A stretch of 48,181 nucleotides of DNA, from contig NZ_NIRR01000031.1 of the NCBI RefSeq assembly GCF_002204745.1, forward strand, positions 1-48,181. Reading direction: 5' to 3'. A model generated the notes under the pieces. It was not told where the DNA came from. It did no database searches and was given only the letters and a program-made list of their open reading frames with translations. Position numbers and translations under genes: made by a program. This stretch comes from Hymenobacter amundsenii. Its GTDB lineage: Bacteria; Bacteroidota; Bacteroidia; Cytophagales; Hymenobacteraceae. Of this stretch, positions 48,118-48,181 are shown piece after piece. Within the stretch, counting starts at the first letter, position 1, and every line of letters begins with the position of its first letter.

Positions 48118-48181
48118 GTCATGCTGAGCTTGCCGAAGCATCTCTACCGCGCCGTTGCATTCGTCCAACGGCGAGGTAGAG
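48118..48181. repeat. GTCATGCTGAGC palindromic element, cut by the window edge
   Basis: The left arm CGTCATGCTGAGCTTGCCG continuing through AAGCATCTCTACCGC matches the element at 9781-9870. Only the first bases of the right arm (GGTAGAG) are inside the window. It follows the terminator of the FKBP array. Confidence 0.8.

Noticed and set aside
1..48181. tRNA, rRNA or riboswitch genes
   Set aside because: No cloverleaf-like GTTCGA-type segments with matching acceptor stems or known riboswitch cores were recognised by eye; a covariance-model search would be needed to exclude small RNAs.

Overview
The window looks like a chromosomal segment of a GC-rich member of the Bacteroidota, most likely Cytophagales and close to Hymenobacter. 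Several Bacteroidota-type promoters of the form TTTG-N18/19-TAnnTTTG are visible and genes lack clear Shine-Dalgarno sequences. NuoG is short, as is usual in this phylum. There are tandem GldI-like FKBP lipoproteins, a DUF937/OmpA protein, and an ABC-permease/M1-peptidase fusion typical of the phylum. No rRNA, tRNA, CRISPR array, integrase or transposase gene was seen. The species assignment is inference.

Layout. 1-338 holds the end of an unidentified gene and a startless AT-richer frame. 409-2073 is pruA (proline/glutamate catabolism). 2299-19548 is the complex I locus in the order nuoA-B-C-D-E-F-G-H-I-J, then a 2.7 kb interruption, then nuoK-L-(small immunity-like membrane gene)-M-N. The interruption carries a SUFU-like gene and three minus-strand genes: a small membrane protein, an ECF sigma factor and a MaoC hydratase. 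A strong terminator follows nuoJ and a candidate promoter precedes nuoK, so complex I is probably made from two transcripts. 19.7-25.2 kb holds an S41 protease remnant, a DUF937/OmpA envelope protein, a DEDDy exonuclease, a DUF2314 lipoprotein and aspS. 25.5-30.2 kb encodes an ABC ATPase and its permease/M1-peptidase partner, which is frameshifted.

30.5-37.2 kb is a co-directional cluster that is the best candidate for a poorly described system. It contains a small SpeD-type pyruvoyl decarboxylase with a Cys-to-Ser change at the expected catalytic position, a zinc-ribbon/DUF4178 membrane protein, a 63-residue single-span protein, a DUF350 protein, a membrane-anchored aminopropyltransferase, a Tat-exported FAD amine oxidase-like enzyme, and a ten-helix membrane protein with intramembrane histidines. 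It reads as an envelope-located polyamine system. 37.4-48 kb holds secreted hypothetical proteins, tadA, sodA, an Old Yellow Enzyme, a nucleoside transporter, ndk, an NrnA-like DHH phosphoesterase and a tandem array of five exported FKBP-type prolyl isomerases (one frameshifted).

A second theme is the spacers. Many intergenic gaps, including most of those inside the nuo operon, are filled by 60-150 nt inverted repeats. At least six unrelated sequence families have the same architecture and often end within a few bases of the next start codon. Some are nested inside each other.
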